Shown piece by piece: positions 1-8,570 of a stretch of DNA of 64,000 nucleotides; the stretch's first letter is position 1; every line of letters starts with the position of its first letter. The notes below the pieces were generated by a model. The model was not told the origin of the DNA and made no database searches. It saw nothing but the letters and a program-made list of their open reading frames with translations. Source of the stretch: Lachnospiraceae bacterium. GTDB lineage: Bacteria > Bacillota_A > Clostridia > Lachnospirales > Lachnospiraceae. Where the stretch lies: NCBI GenBank assembly GCA_021770615.1, contig JAETQR010000002.1, positions 1 through 64,000 on the forward strand, written 5' to 3'. A program made the position numbers and the translations under genes.

Positions 1-938
1 TTGTTCTCCGCATTCTCCGGATCCTGTACGACGGTCATCGTCCCGGCGTTCTTGCCCCTGGATGTATACTTTGTCCACACCGTTCCCGGCGCATAGCTCT
101 CGAAGTCCTCGATCATCGTCGACTTCCTCGGGTCAGGTGTCGCAGTCGGCGCCGGCGTCTTGTCGCTCTCAAATTTCGTGACTTTCAGCTTCACCTTTGT
201 CTTTTTGCCGCTTCCGTCCATGGCTGTCGCTGTGATCGTAGCAGTCCCTTCCTTTTTCGTGGAGACTTTGCAGCTTGTACCCACTTTGCTCGCCTCCGGG
301 ATGACTGCCACGGAACCCTTGCTGGAGGTCCAGCGGTACTTCCGGTAAGTGGCTTTTTTCGGGGATGTCGATGTCTTAAGAGTTATAACCCTACCCGCCA
401 TAACCTCGAAAGTATTTTTGGAAGCAGTCAATGTCTTCTTATAAGAAGGCCATACTTTCTGCATCTGTCCGTTTTTCATCTGTAATACCCAGTTCGCACT
501 TGACCATGTACAAAGTGCTTTTTTATTAATAGATACTTTCTTTATCGGCGTACCGATCTTAACCTTGATCGTAGCCTTTTTCTTTTTGTTCTGCTGGGAT
601 GTAACTGTAATCTTAGCAGAACCTTTGCTCTTGCGTGCTTTTACCACACCTTTTGAGCTTACACTTACAACTGAACTTTTACTTGACTTGTAAGTAACTT
701 TTTTACTTGCCTTTTTAGGGGTAACAGAAACTTTAAGTTTTTTCTTCTGTCCCTTTTTCAGCACCAGTATACCAGAACTGCCCACCTTGACCCCGATCGA
801 AACTTTTTTCACTTTCTTCTTCGCCGCCTGGGAGTCAGTTGATGATACAGCCAAAGATGTGACTACCATGGCAAATGCCAGTACAAATGTCACAATCTTT
901 CTGAAATACCTGGATGACTGTGTACCAATCTGTCTCAT
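1..938 (-). CDS. Secreted protein with bacterial Ig-like (Big_2) domains, C-terminus outside window
   Basis: An open frame of 312 codons runs off the left edge. The start is set by GGAGG eight bases upstream of an ATG. The product opens with a signal peptide (basic start, hydrophobic core near residues 14-30, cleavage near SQA-AKK), followed by a very lysine-rich Ig-like repeat (about 40-115), a second Ig-like repeat (about 150-235), and a Pro/Thr linker TPAPTATPDP. A new domain then begins with DFESYAPG, a start often seen in carbohydrate-binding or glycosidase modules. The Ig-like repeats resemble those of the GH10 xylanase and the M14 carboxypeptidase in this window. It is probably a cell-surface or secreted polysaccharide-acting protein; the catalytic part, if any, is not visible. 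Confidence 0.8.
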   Translation of the reverse strand, partial: MRQIGTQSSRYFRKIVTFVLAFAMVVTSLAVSSTDSQAAKKKVKKVSIGVKVGSSGILVLKKGQKKKLKVSVTPKKASKKVTYKSSKSSVVSVSSKGVVKARKSKGSAKITVTSQQNKKKKATIKVKIGTPIKKVSINKKALCTWSSANWVLQMKNGQMQKVWPSYKKTLTASKNTFEVMAGRVITLKTSTSPKKATYRKYRWTSSKGSVAVIPEASKVGTSCKVSTKKEGTATITATAMDGSGKKTKVKLKVTKFESDKTPAPTATPDPRKSTMIEDFESYAPGTVWTKYTSRGKNAGTMTVVQDPENAEN

Positions 939-1122
939 CGAAATACCTCCTAATCTGATTTACTTCCTGTGGAAAAAACTCCAATACCTCCACAATGAAA
1001 TTTAACATCATTATAACACCACTCCACCCAATATGCAAGGCCATTTTTCATTTTTAGAACGATTGCACCCCTCCTTTTTTTTACATTTTTTCAGAAATGT
1101 ACTGCATATATCTATTTTTAAT

Positions 1123-1150
1123 TTGACGAGTTATGTTGTTTCAATATAAA
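1123..1150 (+). promoter_or_regulatory. Sigma-A-type promoter of mrnC
   Basis: TTGACG and TATAAA are separated by 16 bases and lie about 100 bases ahead of mrnC. The rest of the 312-base divergent gap (939-1250) is AT-rich, with no other clear gene or element. Confidence 0.5.
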
Positions 1151-1250
1151 ATATATAAGAACACTTTGTCATTAACATGGCATTTTCACATATCCCTGTA
1201 TCAGGCCATTTATGATGAAGAATTGTTAGAAAGGGGCATAAATATACGAT

Positions 1251-1700
1251 ATGGAAAAAAAAGAAAATCTCCTTAGACAGATACACAACCGGTTTGGTCT
1301 CCATGGAAAAGAAACAAAAAACCACCCGCCACTCACACTTGCTTATATAGGAGACGCCATCTATGAAATCATCATCCGCACGATCATCGTAGAGGGCAGC
1401 AACGGAACTGTAAACATCCTTCACAGACGCTCCAGCAGCCTGGTCAATGCAGGCACTCAGGCAGAAATCATGAATGCTATCCTGGAAGAGCTTTCCGAAG
1501 AAGAACTTACTATATATAAAAGAGGACGCAATGCAAAATCGCACACGTCCGCAAAAAATGCCAGTATTCACGATTACCGGGTAGCCACCGGCTTCGAAGC
1601 ACTGATGGGATGGCTTTACCTGAGCGGAAAAACGGATCGTTGCATAGAACTGGTCCAGCACGGCCTCCGCCTGACCCGCCCGTCACATTTTGAATCATAA
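1251..1700 (+). CDS. mrnC: Mini-ribonuclease III
   Basis: This 149-residue RNase III-like domain lacks the double-stranded RNA-binding domain, as expected for the Mini-III family that matures 23S rRNA ends. The signature LAYIGDAIYEIIIR (about residues 30-43) contains the catalytic Asp of the family, and the C-terminal helices GFEALMGWLYLSG match the second conserved block (FEA..G.LYL). In many Firmicutes mrnC lies between cysS and rlmB on one strand. Here it is alone on the plus strand, convergent with a P-type ATPase (4-base gap), and separated from rlmB by about 3 kb. An AAGGGGC Shine-Dalgarno-like run lies about 14 bases upstream, so the exact start is slightly uncertain. Confidence 0.92.
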   Translation: MEKKENLLRQIHNRFGLHGKETKNHPPLTLAYIGDAIYEIIIRTIIVEGSNGTVNILHRRSSSLVNAGTQAEIMNAILEELSEEELTIYKRGRNAKSHTSAKNASIHDYRVATGFEALMGWLYLSGKTDRCIELVQHGLRLTRPSHFES

Positions 1701-1704
1701 GAAA

Positions 1705-3840
1705 TCAGAAAATCAATTCAAAGACAGATACTGCTCCAAAAAAATGCGGGAAAAGGAATACAGCGGCGCAAAAAATACTGATAACTGTCACACACAGAGC
1801 AAAACGCATCCGGCTCATGGGGATACACACGGTAACAAGGACGCCGAAACTCACTCCGCCTCCAGCCAGAAGATTTAACGTGGAAATCCCAAGTTCCCCA
1901 ATATGAAAAACATTTCCCAGAAATGTGATCACTACCAGGCCTCCTGTAAGAATAACTGCTGCCGGCAGCGAAATACGCAGTACATTTCTCAGAAACCCCT
2001 TTGGTATCGTGTCTTCGTGTCGCTCAAGCGCCAGTATGAAACTCGGTATTCCGATCGCCGTAGCTCCGATCAGACTGAGCTGGATCGGAATAAACGGATA
2101 AGATTTTCCGATTATAATGAATATCACACACAACAGGATCGAATAAAGCGTCTTTGTCAGATACAGCGTGCTGACCCGTTCGATATTGGATATGATCGTC
2201 CTTCCTTCATTGACGATTTCTTTCATCGAAGCAAAATCAGAATCGAGCAAAACAATGTGGGCACTTTGTTTTGCTGCATCACTTCCCGACGCCATAGCAA
2301 TCCCACAGTCTGCATCCTTCAGCGCAAGCACATCATTGACCCCATCCCCTACCATTCCGGTAACTTTATCCTCTGCCTCAAACGCTTTTATGATCAACTG
2401 CTTCTTTTCCGGAGACACCCTTCCAAATACCGTATATTTAAAAACCTCTTTCCGAAGTTCTTCAATATCTTCCGGCAATTTTCTGGCATCAATATAATTT
2501 TCTGCTCCAACCAGCCCTGCCCTGCGCCCCACGATAGACACCGTCAACGGATTGTCGCCTGACAGAACCCGTATATCCACTTCTTTTTCCCTGAAAAAGC
2601 AAAATGTGTCCGCCGCATCTTCTTTTATCACATCCGAAAGGACAACAAGAGCCATCGGCCTTCTTTCTTCATCTGCCAGAAGAAGAACCCTCATCCCCTC
2701 CGAAGCGCAATCGCCCGCCTTTTTTAATGCCGTTCCATCCTCCGTGAGATATTCCGGTGCTCCAAGGAAATATTTCTTTTCAACAGAATCCTCCACCGTA
2801 GTTATCCCCATATATTTCCTTTTTGAGCTGAATGGAATCTTATCCTTCACTTCCAGTTTCTTCGTATCCTCATAAAATTTTCTAAGTGCCTCTGTCGTAT
2901 TATTTGTCTCCTCAAACGCATAAGAAATACACTCCATGATCTCATCAATCTGCCGGATCCGGAACTGCCCCATCGGAATAATCTTTTCCACTTTCAGTTC
3001 CCCCGTAGTGATCGTCCCTGTTTTGTCCAGGCAAAGCACATCTACCCTTGCCAGAGCCTCGATTGCCTCCATCTCCTGGACCAATGCATTTTTCTTAGCC
3101 AGTCTTCCCACTCCCAGGATAAAGGAAATACTTGTCAGAAGAACAAGTCCTTCCGGTATCATTCCCAGAACGCCTGCGACTGTATTGACGATAGAATCCG
3201 ATAACGAATTTATGGCCACCTGACGCTGGATATAAAAAAGGATCAAACCAATCGGGATGATCGCATAACCGACATATTTTATGATCCGTTTGATCGCGAT
3301 CTGCATTTCTGATGTGGCACGCCGTTTTGTCTTTGCCTTTTTTACAAGCTGAGTCGCATAATTTTCTTCTCCCACGTGGATCACTTTTGCGGTCGCCGTC
3401 CCCGCCACCGCACTACTTCCGGAATACAACACATCTCCTGTCTTTTTTAAGACCGCCAGCGACTCTCCTGTAAGCAGGGATTCATTAACTTCCAGTCCCT
3501 GCGACTCCAAAGTCTCACAGTCTACCGGAATCTGATCCCCCATCGATATCCGTATGACATCGCCAACCTTTAGTTCCTCGATCTGTACCTCTTTTATCTC
3601 CTGTCCACAGATCCGTTTTGCCTTAGTCGCAGTTACAACAGAGAGCGCATCGATCAGCTTCTTTACCTTGAGCTCCTGCACGATACCAATCAGGGCATTT
3701 GTTATCACGATCCCCATAAAGAGCATATTTTTATACTGTCCGGAAAAAAAGATAAGTCCGGCCAGAACCAGATTCAGAAAATTAAAGTACGTAAATGTAT
3801 GGGAAGCAATGATCTCCCCACGGCTTCTCGAAGCATTCAT
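1705..3840 (-). CDS. P-type cation-transporting ATPase (HAD-IC family, Ca/Mg-like)
   Basis: ATP-driven cation pump of 711 residues in the plasma membrane. Visible landmarks are the actuator TGES (LLTGESLAV), the TM4 ion-site motif IPEGL, the phosphorylation motif DKTGTITTG, and the hinge MVGDGVNDVLALKDAD followed by four to five C-terminal helices. The IPEGL motif places it near P2-type Ca or mixed-cation pumps rather than heavy-metal CPx pumps. The N-terminus is short: it starts at RSRGEII, just before TM1, so the usual leading cytoplasmic segment of about 40-60 residues is missing. A GGGAGGGG ribosome site and an in-frame TAA just upstream support this start. The substrate cannot be deduced. 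Confidence 0.88.
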   Translation of the reverse strand: MNASRSRGEIIASHTFTYFNFLNLVLAGLIFFSGQYKNMLFMGIVITNALIGIVQELKVKKLIDALSVVTATKAKRICGQEIKEVQIEELKVGDVIRISMGDQIPVDCETLESQGLEVNESLLTGESLAVLKKTGDVLYSGSSAVAGTATAKVIHVGEENYATQLVKKAKTKRRATSEMQIAIKRIIKYVGYAIIPIGLILFYIQRQVAINSLSDSIVNTVAGVLGMIPEGLVLLTSISFILGVGRLAKKNALVQEMEAIEALARVDVLCLDKTGTITTGELKVEKIIPMGQFRIRQIDEIMECISYAFEETNNTTEALRKFYEDTKKLEVKDKIPFSSKRKYMGITTVEDSVEKKYFLGAPEYLTEDGTALKKAGDCASEGMRVLLLADEERRPMALVVLSDVIKEDAADTFCFFREKEVDIRVLSGDNPLTVSIVGRRAGLVGAENYIDARKLPEDIEELRKEVFKYTVFGRVSPEKKQLIIKAFEAEDKVTGMVGDGVNDVLALKDADCGIAMASGSDAAKQSAHIVLLDSDFASMKEIVNEGRTIISNIERVSTLYLTKTLYSILLCVIFIIIGKSYPFIPIQLSLIGATAIGIPSFILALERHEDTIPKGFLRNVLRISLPAAVILTGGLVVITFLGNVFHIGELGISTLNLLAGGGVSFGVLVTVCIPMSRMRFALCVTVISIFCAAVFLFPHFFGAVSVFELIF

Positions 3841-3885
3841 CCTGTATCCCCTCCCGGCTTAGCAACAAAACCCACCTTTATCGCC

Positions 3886-3940
3886 AAAAAATCATGGTTC
3901 CCTTCGCTCAAGTAAACTCAGCGAAAGACACCATGATTTT
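3886..3940 (-). terminator. Terminator after tRNA-Thr
   Basis: AAAATCATGGT pairs with ACCATGATTTT, with an inner TTCGCT/AGCGAA pair, and the minus-strand transcript ends in TTTTTT. Confidence 0.75.
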
Positions 3941-3967
3941 CCTTTGCCCGTATATCCTTATCGCGAA

Positions 3968-4040
3968 AGCTAGCGACGGGAATCGAACCCGTGACCTCTT
4001 CACTACCAATGAAGTGCGCTACCGACTGTGCCACGCCAGC
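3968..4040 (-). tRNA. tRNA-Thr (anticodon GGT)
   Basis: A 73-base cloverleaf. The acceptor GCTGGCG/CGCTAGC pairs fully with one G-T, the anticodon stem CTTCA/TGAAG encloses the loop TTGGTAG (anticodon GGT), and the T arm is CACGG-TTCGATT-CCCGT. No CCA is encoded. Confidence 0.96.
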
Positions 4041-4066
4041 TTAAGTTAATAACTAACCCATGCATT

Positions 4067-4095
4067 ATTCTAGCAGAGTAGCATGCCTCTGTCAA
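4067..4095 (-). promoter_or_regulatory. Promoter of tRNA-Thr
   Basis: TTGACA and TAGAAT on the minus strand with a 17-base spacer, ending 27 bases before the tRNA. Confidence 0.8.
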
Positions 4096-4102
4096 TAAAA
4101 AA

Positions 4103-4415
4103 ATCAACACAGCACGGAAATCAATTTTCGGCGCTCGCAATTCATAAGAATAGTGACCTTTGTACAACAGGCGAAAAATATTTCCTGATGAGGACCGTAT
4201 AAACGTGTCGGTCCTTAGGCTGCGTACAAGGTGCTACGCACAAGGTGTGATTTTTACACCAGGTACGTTTGCACCTTGCAGCCTTTGTACCGCTACATGT
4301 TTATTTTAAGCGCAAGCGGGTTCTCATCAGGAAATATTTTTCGCCTGTTGTACAAAATTTAGTCAGTTTTCTATGAATTGCGAGCGCCGAAAATTGATTT
4401 CCGTATCAACACAGC
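4103..4415. mobile_element. MITE-like palindromic element with 11-bp target-site duplication
   Basis: A 291-base element (4114-4404) begins ACGGAAATCAATTTTCGG and ends with its reverse complement. The terminal arms are about 75 bases and nearly perfect, and the interior is again palindromic (for example GTACAACAGGCG near both ends, and CAAGGTG/CACCTTG). It is flanked by the direct repeat ATCAACACAGC at 4103-4113 and 4405-4415, the pattern left by transposition with an 11-bp duplication. It has no transposase gene, so any mobility must be in trans. The right copy of the duplication contains the sigH stop codon. This element fills most of the gap between tRNA-Thr and sigH. Confidence 0.75.
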
Positions 4416-5023
4416 TCCCCTAATTTTTTCTTGATACGCTGAAGCGCATTATCAATAGACTTCGGCGTTTTCTCAAGGTGTTCCGCGATCTGCTGGTAAT
4501 TCATTCCCTCTATATATAAGTTTACCACATTCTGTTCAAAATCACTCAGGCGGTTCCGGATGTAGTCCTCAATCCTGCCAACTCTTTCCCTGTCGATCAG
4601 AATATCCTCCGGATTAGAGATCCCCGCCTCTTCAAGCGTTTCCCCCAGCGTCTGACGGAACTCCTCGGAAAGCCCGTCTCCCCCTACCGGGACATCTAAT
4701 GATACGTACGAATTCAAAGGTGAATTTTTCAGACGGTTTGCACCCTTTACCGCATTATAAAGCTGTCTCTCGATACACAGATTCGCAAATCCGCAAAAAG
4801 AACTTTCTTTATCCGGCTGAAAATCGCGGATCGCCTTATAGAGACCGATCATTCCCTCCTGGATCAGATCATCGCTGTCCCCTCCGATGAGATAAAGCGC
4901 CCTGGCTTTCTTTCTCACCAGATTTTTATATTTCTCCATAAGAAAATCCACACCGGTATTATCCCCGCTGCGAATCTGTCTTACGATCTCCTCATCCTCA
5001 AGAACATGATATTTCGCTTCCAT
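4406..5023 (-). CDS. sigH: RNA polymerase sporulation/stationary sigma factor SigH
   Basis: This 205-residue sigma-70 protein has region 2 (DDLIQEGMIGLYKAIRDF, about residues 50-67) and region 4 with a helix-turn-helix (NYQQIAEHLEKTPKSIDNALQRIKKKL, about 174-200). Its length and its position directly downstream of rlmB match Firmicute sigH (Spo0H), which drives entry into sporulation and competence. It starts 15 bases after rlmB and is probably co-transcribed with it. The last bases GCTGTGTTGA are the target of the adjoining palindromic element, whose duplication preserved the stop codon, so the product is intact. Confidence 0.93.
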   Translation of the reverse strand: MEAKYHVLEDEEIVRQIRSGDNTGVDFLMEKYKNLVRKKARALYLIGGDSDDLIQEGMIGLYKAIRDFQPDKESSFCGFANLCIERQLYNAVKGANRLKNSPLNSYVSLDVPVGGDGLSEEFRQTLGETLEEAGISNPEDILIDRERVGRIEDYIRNRLSDFEQNVVNLYIEGMNYQQIAEHLEKTPKSIDNALQRIKKKLGELC

Positions 5024-5038
5024 CCTTTTCTTCCCTTA

Positions 5039-5779
5039 TCACCCAAATCTTCGTTGTCTTACGATCTCAAAGGCAAGCACGCCTGCTGCCACAGAAGCAT
5101 TCAGGGAATCAATATCCCCGCTCGTCGGGATTCCCGCTATATAATCACAATGCTCCTTTACCAGTCTGGATACCCCGGTCCCCTCGTTTCCTATGACCAA
5201 TCCGATAGAACCTGTCAGGTTATGGCGGTACATGACTTCTCCTTCCATATCCGCACACACAAACCACATCCCCCGCTGCTTCAGCTTCTCCATCTCTGCT
5301 GACAGATTTGTGACACGGGCTACCGGCGTGTAGTGGACTGCCCCGGCAGATGCCTTTACCACCGTAGCCGTGAGTCCTACCGCTCTTCTTTTTGGTATGA
5401 TGACTCCATGGGCACCCGCAAGATTCGCTGTCCGTATGATGGCCCCCAGATTATGCGGATCCTCGATCCCATCCAATATGAAAATAAACGGGCTCTCCCC
5501 TTTTCGTTCCGCCAGAGAAAGCATATCATCCACTGTACCATATTCAAAGGCTGCCAGCACCGCCAACACCCCCTGGTGCTTCCCGCTTTCGCTCATATGG
5601 TTCAGCCTGTCCCTATCCACAAAGTCTACAAGTGTACCGACTTTCTTCGCTTCCCGGAGTATATTCAGCACCGGCCCGTCTTGGCACCCCTTCAGCACAT
5701 ACAGTTTATCAATCTTTTGCCCTGCCCGGAACGCTTCCAGTACACTGTGACGTCCCTCCAGCCTGCTCTCATTCTCCAA
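5039..5779 (-). CDS. rlmB: 23S rRNA (guanosine-2'-O)-methyltransferase, SpoU/TrmH family
   Basis: This 246-residue protein has an N-terminal substrate-binding domain (about 1-80, opening LEGRHSVLEAFRAG) and a SPOUT knot domain. The SpoU motifs are visible: LDGIEDPHNLGAIIRTA (motif 1), VIGNEGTGVSRL (motif 2) and IPTSGDIDSLNASVAAGV (motif 3), which form the knotted SAM site. It methylates the ribose of a conserved guanosine in the 23S peptidyl-transferase region. The start is a TTG six bases after GGAGGG. The rlmB-sigH order is the conserved Firmicute one. Confidence 0.92.
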   Translation of the reverse strand: MENESRLEGRHSVLEAFRAGQKIDKLYVLKGCQDGPVLNILREAKKVGTLVDFVDRDRLNHMSESGKHQGVLAVLAAFEYGTVDDMLSLAERKGESPFIFILDGIEDPHNLGAIIRTANLAGAHGVIIPKRRAVGLTATVVKASAGAVHYTPVARVTNLSAEMEKLKQRGMWFVCADMEGEVMYRHNLTGSIGLVIGNEGTGVSRLVKEHCDYIAGIPTSGDIDSLNASVAAGVLAFEIVRQRRFG

Positions 5780-5837
5780 TATATACCCTCCGTCTTTCTA
5801 TCTGTTGACAACAGGATCAAACTACTTCTGCCCCGTA

Positions 5838-6713
5838 TTATGTGATGTCGTTGATATAAACTTTCAGCCCTGATATATCCTCCGTTTCATCAAGCATCTT
5901 TATCATAATATATGGCTTTTCCATCTGCCGGATGCGAATGCCCGTCCCGGTAACATCCTTAAGAAAATACCCGTCACTAAATATAACTTTACCGGTTTCT
6001 TCCTCTGCAAAATAAGCACATATCGTCTCCAGAACTTTTTGGCCATCCTCCCTGGCACAGATCACCTCTGTAACTTCGTAAACATCCTCCTCGTGGATAT
6101 AAACAACCACCGCCTTTATATATCCGCCTTCCCCGAGAACAAGAACAGAGCCATTAAGTGCCTCCACCTCTTTACATAAAAGATCATAATACCCTCTGCT
6201 TCTGCGGATATACAGATCCAGATCCGACGTATAAAGCTGCGAGTTAGAAAATTCCCCCACTCTTTTTTTTCGCTGTGTATCCAGTTCAGAATATCTTTCT
6301 GTCCCATACCACTTCATCTGGTTTCCCTCGATATACGACATCATGACCTCGATCTGCTTTCGGTAATAACCTCCCCGAAAACCAAACGGCTCATAAATCT
6401 TCTCGTCTGCCGGAGATAAGAATGCCAATTTGGCGCCGGCTTCTTTTGAGTCCATAAGCCCCTGCTCCAACAATCTGGTCATATATCCCTTATGCCGGCT
6501 CTCTTCTCTCGTAGCCACACCCACGATATACGGACAGGTGCACTCTTCCCCACGGTAAATCACCGGATATGGGGTGAAAAACGCCATACTGGCCAATTCG
6601 CCATCCTCATATTTCGAATATACAATACTTTTCTTTGCCTTTTCTTTAAAATAAAAATCGACATAGGAATCCATATCACAAAATGTTCTTTTCCAAAGTT
6701 CTTTATGATCCAT
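5838..6713 (-). CDS. GNAT N-acetyltransferase, Eis-like
   Basis: This 291-residue protein has an N-terminal GNAT fold with the acetyl-CoA loop GVATREESRHKGYMTRLLEQGL (about 65-86, R/Q-x-x-G/A-type with RHKGY) and a second degenerate GNAT-like half. The C-terminal part resembles the sterol-carrier-like domain of Eis-type acetyltransferases. The N-terminal half contains the conserved EPFGFRGGYY turn of this family. The substrate is unknown. It lies between ispF and rlmB, the position where cysS is often found in relatives. AGGAG supports the start. Confidence 0.78.
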   Translation of the reverse strand: MDHKELWKRTFCDMDSYVDFYFKEKAKKSIVYSKYEDGELASMAFFTPYPVIYRGEECTCPYIVGVATREESRHKGYMTRLLEQGLMDSKEAGAKLAFLSPADEKIYEPFGFRGGYYRKQIEVMMSYIEGNQMKWYGTERYSELDTQRKKRVGEFSNSQLYTSDLDLYIRRSRGYYDLLCKEVEALNGSVLVLGEGGYIKAVVVYIHEEDVYEVTEVICAREDGQKVLETICAYFAEEETGKVIFSDGYFLKDVTGTGIRIRQMEKPYIMIKMLDETEDISGLKVYINDIT

Positions 6714-6736
6714 CCATGCAAAACTCCTTTTTCATT

Positions 6737-7204
6737 TTATATCAGCATACAGACCGCCTGGGAAGCGATTCCCTCACCGCTTCCTGTAAACCCTAATCCT
6801 TCTTCTGTCGTTGCCTTTATGCTGACCCTTTCTGCATCTACACAAAGCGCCCTTGCCATATTTTCACGCATTGTTTCGATATAAGGCGCCATCCTGGGTT
6901 TTTGTGCCACGATGATTGCATCCACATTACCTACCTTATATCCATTTTGTTCAAGAAGCTCTGCCACATGCTCCAGAAGCTTTATACTGGATATCCCCCG
7001 GTATCTGTCATCCGTATCCGGGAAATGCTTTCCGATATCCCCAAGGCATGCTGCTCCGAGCAGGGCATCCATAACCGCATGCACAAGGACATCCGCATCG
7101 GAATGCCCCAGAAGGCCAAGGTCATGATCAATCTTCACACCACCAAGGATCAGTTCCCTCCCCTCTGCAAGCCTGTGCACGTCATAGCCAATACCAACTC
7201 TCAT
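6737..7204 (-). CDS. ispF: 2-C-methyl-D-erythritol 2,4-cyclodiphosphate synthase
   Basis: Fifth enzyme of the MEP isoprenoid pathway; forms the cyclic diphosphate from CDP-methylerythritol phosphate. The 155-residue product begins [12 protein letters not shown] and contains the zinc ligands D8, H10 and H42 ([19 protein letters not shown]), the FPDTD block and the closing [15 protein letters not shown]. The frame stays open further upstream through the tRNA-Met gene, but homology and AGGAG place the start here. Confidence 0.94.
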   Translation of the reverse strand: MRVGIGYDVHRLAEGRELILGGVKIDHDLGLLGHSDADVLVHAVMDALLGAACLGDIGKHFPDTDDRYRGISSIKLLEHVAELLEQNGYKVGNVDAIIVAQKPRMAPYIETMRENMARALCVDAERVSIKATTEEGLGFTGSGEGIASQAVCMLI

Positions 7205-7274
7205 ATTCTCCTCATTCCTCCGATCTTGTGAAGCATATACAGAAAAAAGCCCTGAATAATCAAGGCTTGTGCAG

Positions 7275-7348
7275 TAGCGGGAAAGGGATTTGAACCCCCG
7301 ACACCACGGGTATGAACCGTGTGCTCTTGCCAACTGAGCTATCCCGCC
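7275..7348 (-). tRNA. tRNA-Met (elongator, anticodon CAT)
   Basis: A 74-base cloverleaf: acceptor GGCGGGA pairs with TCCCGCT including G1-U72, and the anticodon stem CACGG/CCGTG encloses TTCATAC. The G1-U72 start and the ending CGCTA match Bacillus-type elongator tRNA-Met rather than initiator tRNA. Confidence 0.92.
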
Positions 7349-7401
7349 ATATGCCATATAAATATGGCTTATATATAAAAGCTGCTGTAAAATAAGAAAA
7401 A

Positions 7402-7474
7402 TGGGACCTATAGGGCTCGAACCTATGACCCTCTGCTTGTAAGGCAGATGCTCTCCCAGCTGAGCTAAGATCCC
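7402..7474 (-). tRNA. tRNA-Val (anticodon TAC)
   Basis: A 73-base cloverleaf: acceptor GGGATCT/AGGTCCC, anticodon stem TCTGC/GCAGA with loop CTTACAA (anticodon TAC), T arm ATAGG-TTCGAGC-CCTAT. It lies 53 bases upstream of tRNA-Met and shares its promoter. Confidence 0.95.
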
Positions 7475-7504
7475 ATTTGCTACTTATCAGCAGCGCCATT
7501 GACT

Positions 7505-7533
7505 ATTATATTAGGACAAACCATGTTTGTCAA
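7505..7533 (-). promoter_or_regulatory. Promoter of the tRNA-Val/tRNA-Met (ispF) unit
   Basis: Consensus TTGACA and TATAAT with a 17-base spacer on the minus strand, about 30 bases before tRNA-Val. Confidence 0.88.
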
Positions 7534-7578
7534 GCTATTTTCTGAAAATTTTTGAAAATAATTCCATAGTTCCAATTT

Positions 7579-8070
7579 TTATAAGAACAAGGCTGTGAAA
7601 GTCTCTGCGGCAACAACGCTCAATGTATACATGATCGTACCGGCCAGAAGCACACCTCCCACACACGCCAGGATACTGGACTTAAAATCCATATCCAGAA
7701 GGCTGGCAGCAAGCGTTCCCGTCCATGCGCCCGTACCCGGAAGCGGAATCCCTACAAATAAAAGAAGTGCGACAAAAAGTCCCCTTCCTGCCTTCTCCTG
7801 AAGCTTCTTTCCGCCCTTTTCGCCTTTTTCGAGACAGAACGTAAAGAATTTTCCAATCACCGGTTTGTCTGCCCCCCATACGAGAACCTTTCTCGCGAAC
7901 AGATAAATAAACGGAACCGGCAGCATATTCCCCACCACAGCGATCACAAACGAGAGCGGCATGGATATATCATAACCTGCTGCAATATATGTGGCTGCGA
8001 TCGGGATCGCCCCCCTGAGTTCGATCAATGGTACCATAGATACTAAAAATACGATTAAATACTGTAACAT
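7579..8070 (-). CDS. Small multidrug-export-type membrane protein (COG2426)
   Basis: This 163-residue integral membrane protein has about four to five hydrophobic segments. The family signature at the N-terminus, VPLIELRGAIPI (about 14-25), and a central GIPLPGTGAWTGTLAASLL (about 107-125) identify the COG2426 small_mdr_export family. Transport of drugs is the family label only and has little experimental support. It starts 15 bases after yfcE, so the two are probably co-transcribed with rdgB. Confidence 0.8.
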   Translation of the reverse strand: MLQYLIVFLVSMVPLIELRGAIPIAATYIAAGYDISMPLSFVIAVVGNMLPVPFIYLFARKVLVWGADKPVIGKFFTFCLEKGEKGGKKLQEKAGRGLFVALLLFVGIPLPGTGAWTGTLAASLLDMDFKSSILACVGGVLLAGTIMYTLSVVAAETFTALFL

Positions 8071-8085
8071 TTTTTATTTCCTTTC

Positions 8086-8568
8086 TTATGCTTCACAAAT
8101 CCTGGCCTTAACCTCACCATTTTCCATAAAATCGAGGATGGCATAGGTAGGTTTGTGGCTGCTCTGCCTCGGTCTGGATATGCTTCCCGGATTTAATACG
8201 ATCATCTGGGAGGACTGTTCCAGAAACGGCACATGGGTATGTCCATACATAACGATGTCTGCCTCTTTTTCCTGCGCCCAGTACTTCAATATGTCAATCC
8301 CTGCATTTACATGCTGCCTGTGCCCATGAGTCATAGCCACTGTATGACCATGCAGTTTTATCACCTGAAAATCAGGCGCATCAAATGACCAGTCGCAATT
8401 ACCACGTACCATATAGGCTGGTCCCTGGACAGAATTTCTCAGCCTGTCTCCGCTATTTTCGATGTCCCCCAGAAAAAACAGGCCGTCTATCTCTTTTTGC
8501 TTTTTTATGATCTCCAGCATCCTCTCATCCCAGCCATGGGAATCACTGAACACAATATATTTAGCCAT
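8086..8568 (-). CDS. YfcE/MJ0936-type metallophosphoesterase
   Basis: This 160-residue calcineurin-like phosphoesterase has all metal motifs: SDSHG (near residue 8), GDIENSGD, GNCDW, THGH and GHTH (near residue 120), with the C-terminal NPGSISRPR. It likely hydrolyses small phosphodiesters; the natural substrate is not known for this group. It starts two bases after the rdgB stop, the common Firmicute rdgB-yfcE arrangement. The upstream extension of the frame lies inside rdgB and is rejected. Confidence 0.88.
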   Translation of the reverse strand: MAKYIVFSDSHGWDERMLEIIKKQKEIDGLFFLGDIENSGDRLRNSVQGPAYMVRGNCDWSFDAPDFQVIKLHGHTVAMTHGHRQHVNAGIDILKYWAQEKEADIVMYGHTHVPFLEQSSQMIVLNPGSISRPRQSSHKPTYAILDFMENGEVKARICEA

Positions 8569-8570
8569 CG

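Noticed and set aside
1131..1661. Long minus-strand frame antisense to mrnC
   Set aside because: Antisense shadow; mrnC on the plus strand carries unmistakable family motifs.
4114..4404. Possible CRISPR-like or tandem repeat array
   Set aside because: The repeats are inverted, not direct, and there are no regular spacers. No CRISPR array or cas gene was seen in the window.
7205..7357. Upstream extension of the ispF frame
   Set aside because: It would read through the tRNA-Met gene; the enzyme family starts at [12 protein letters not shown].
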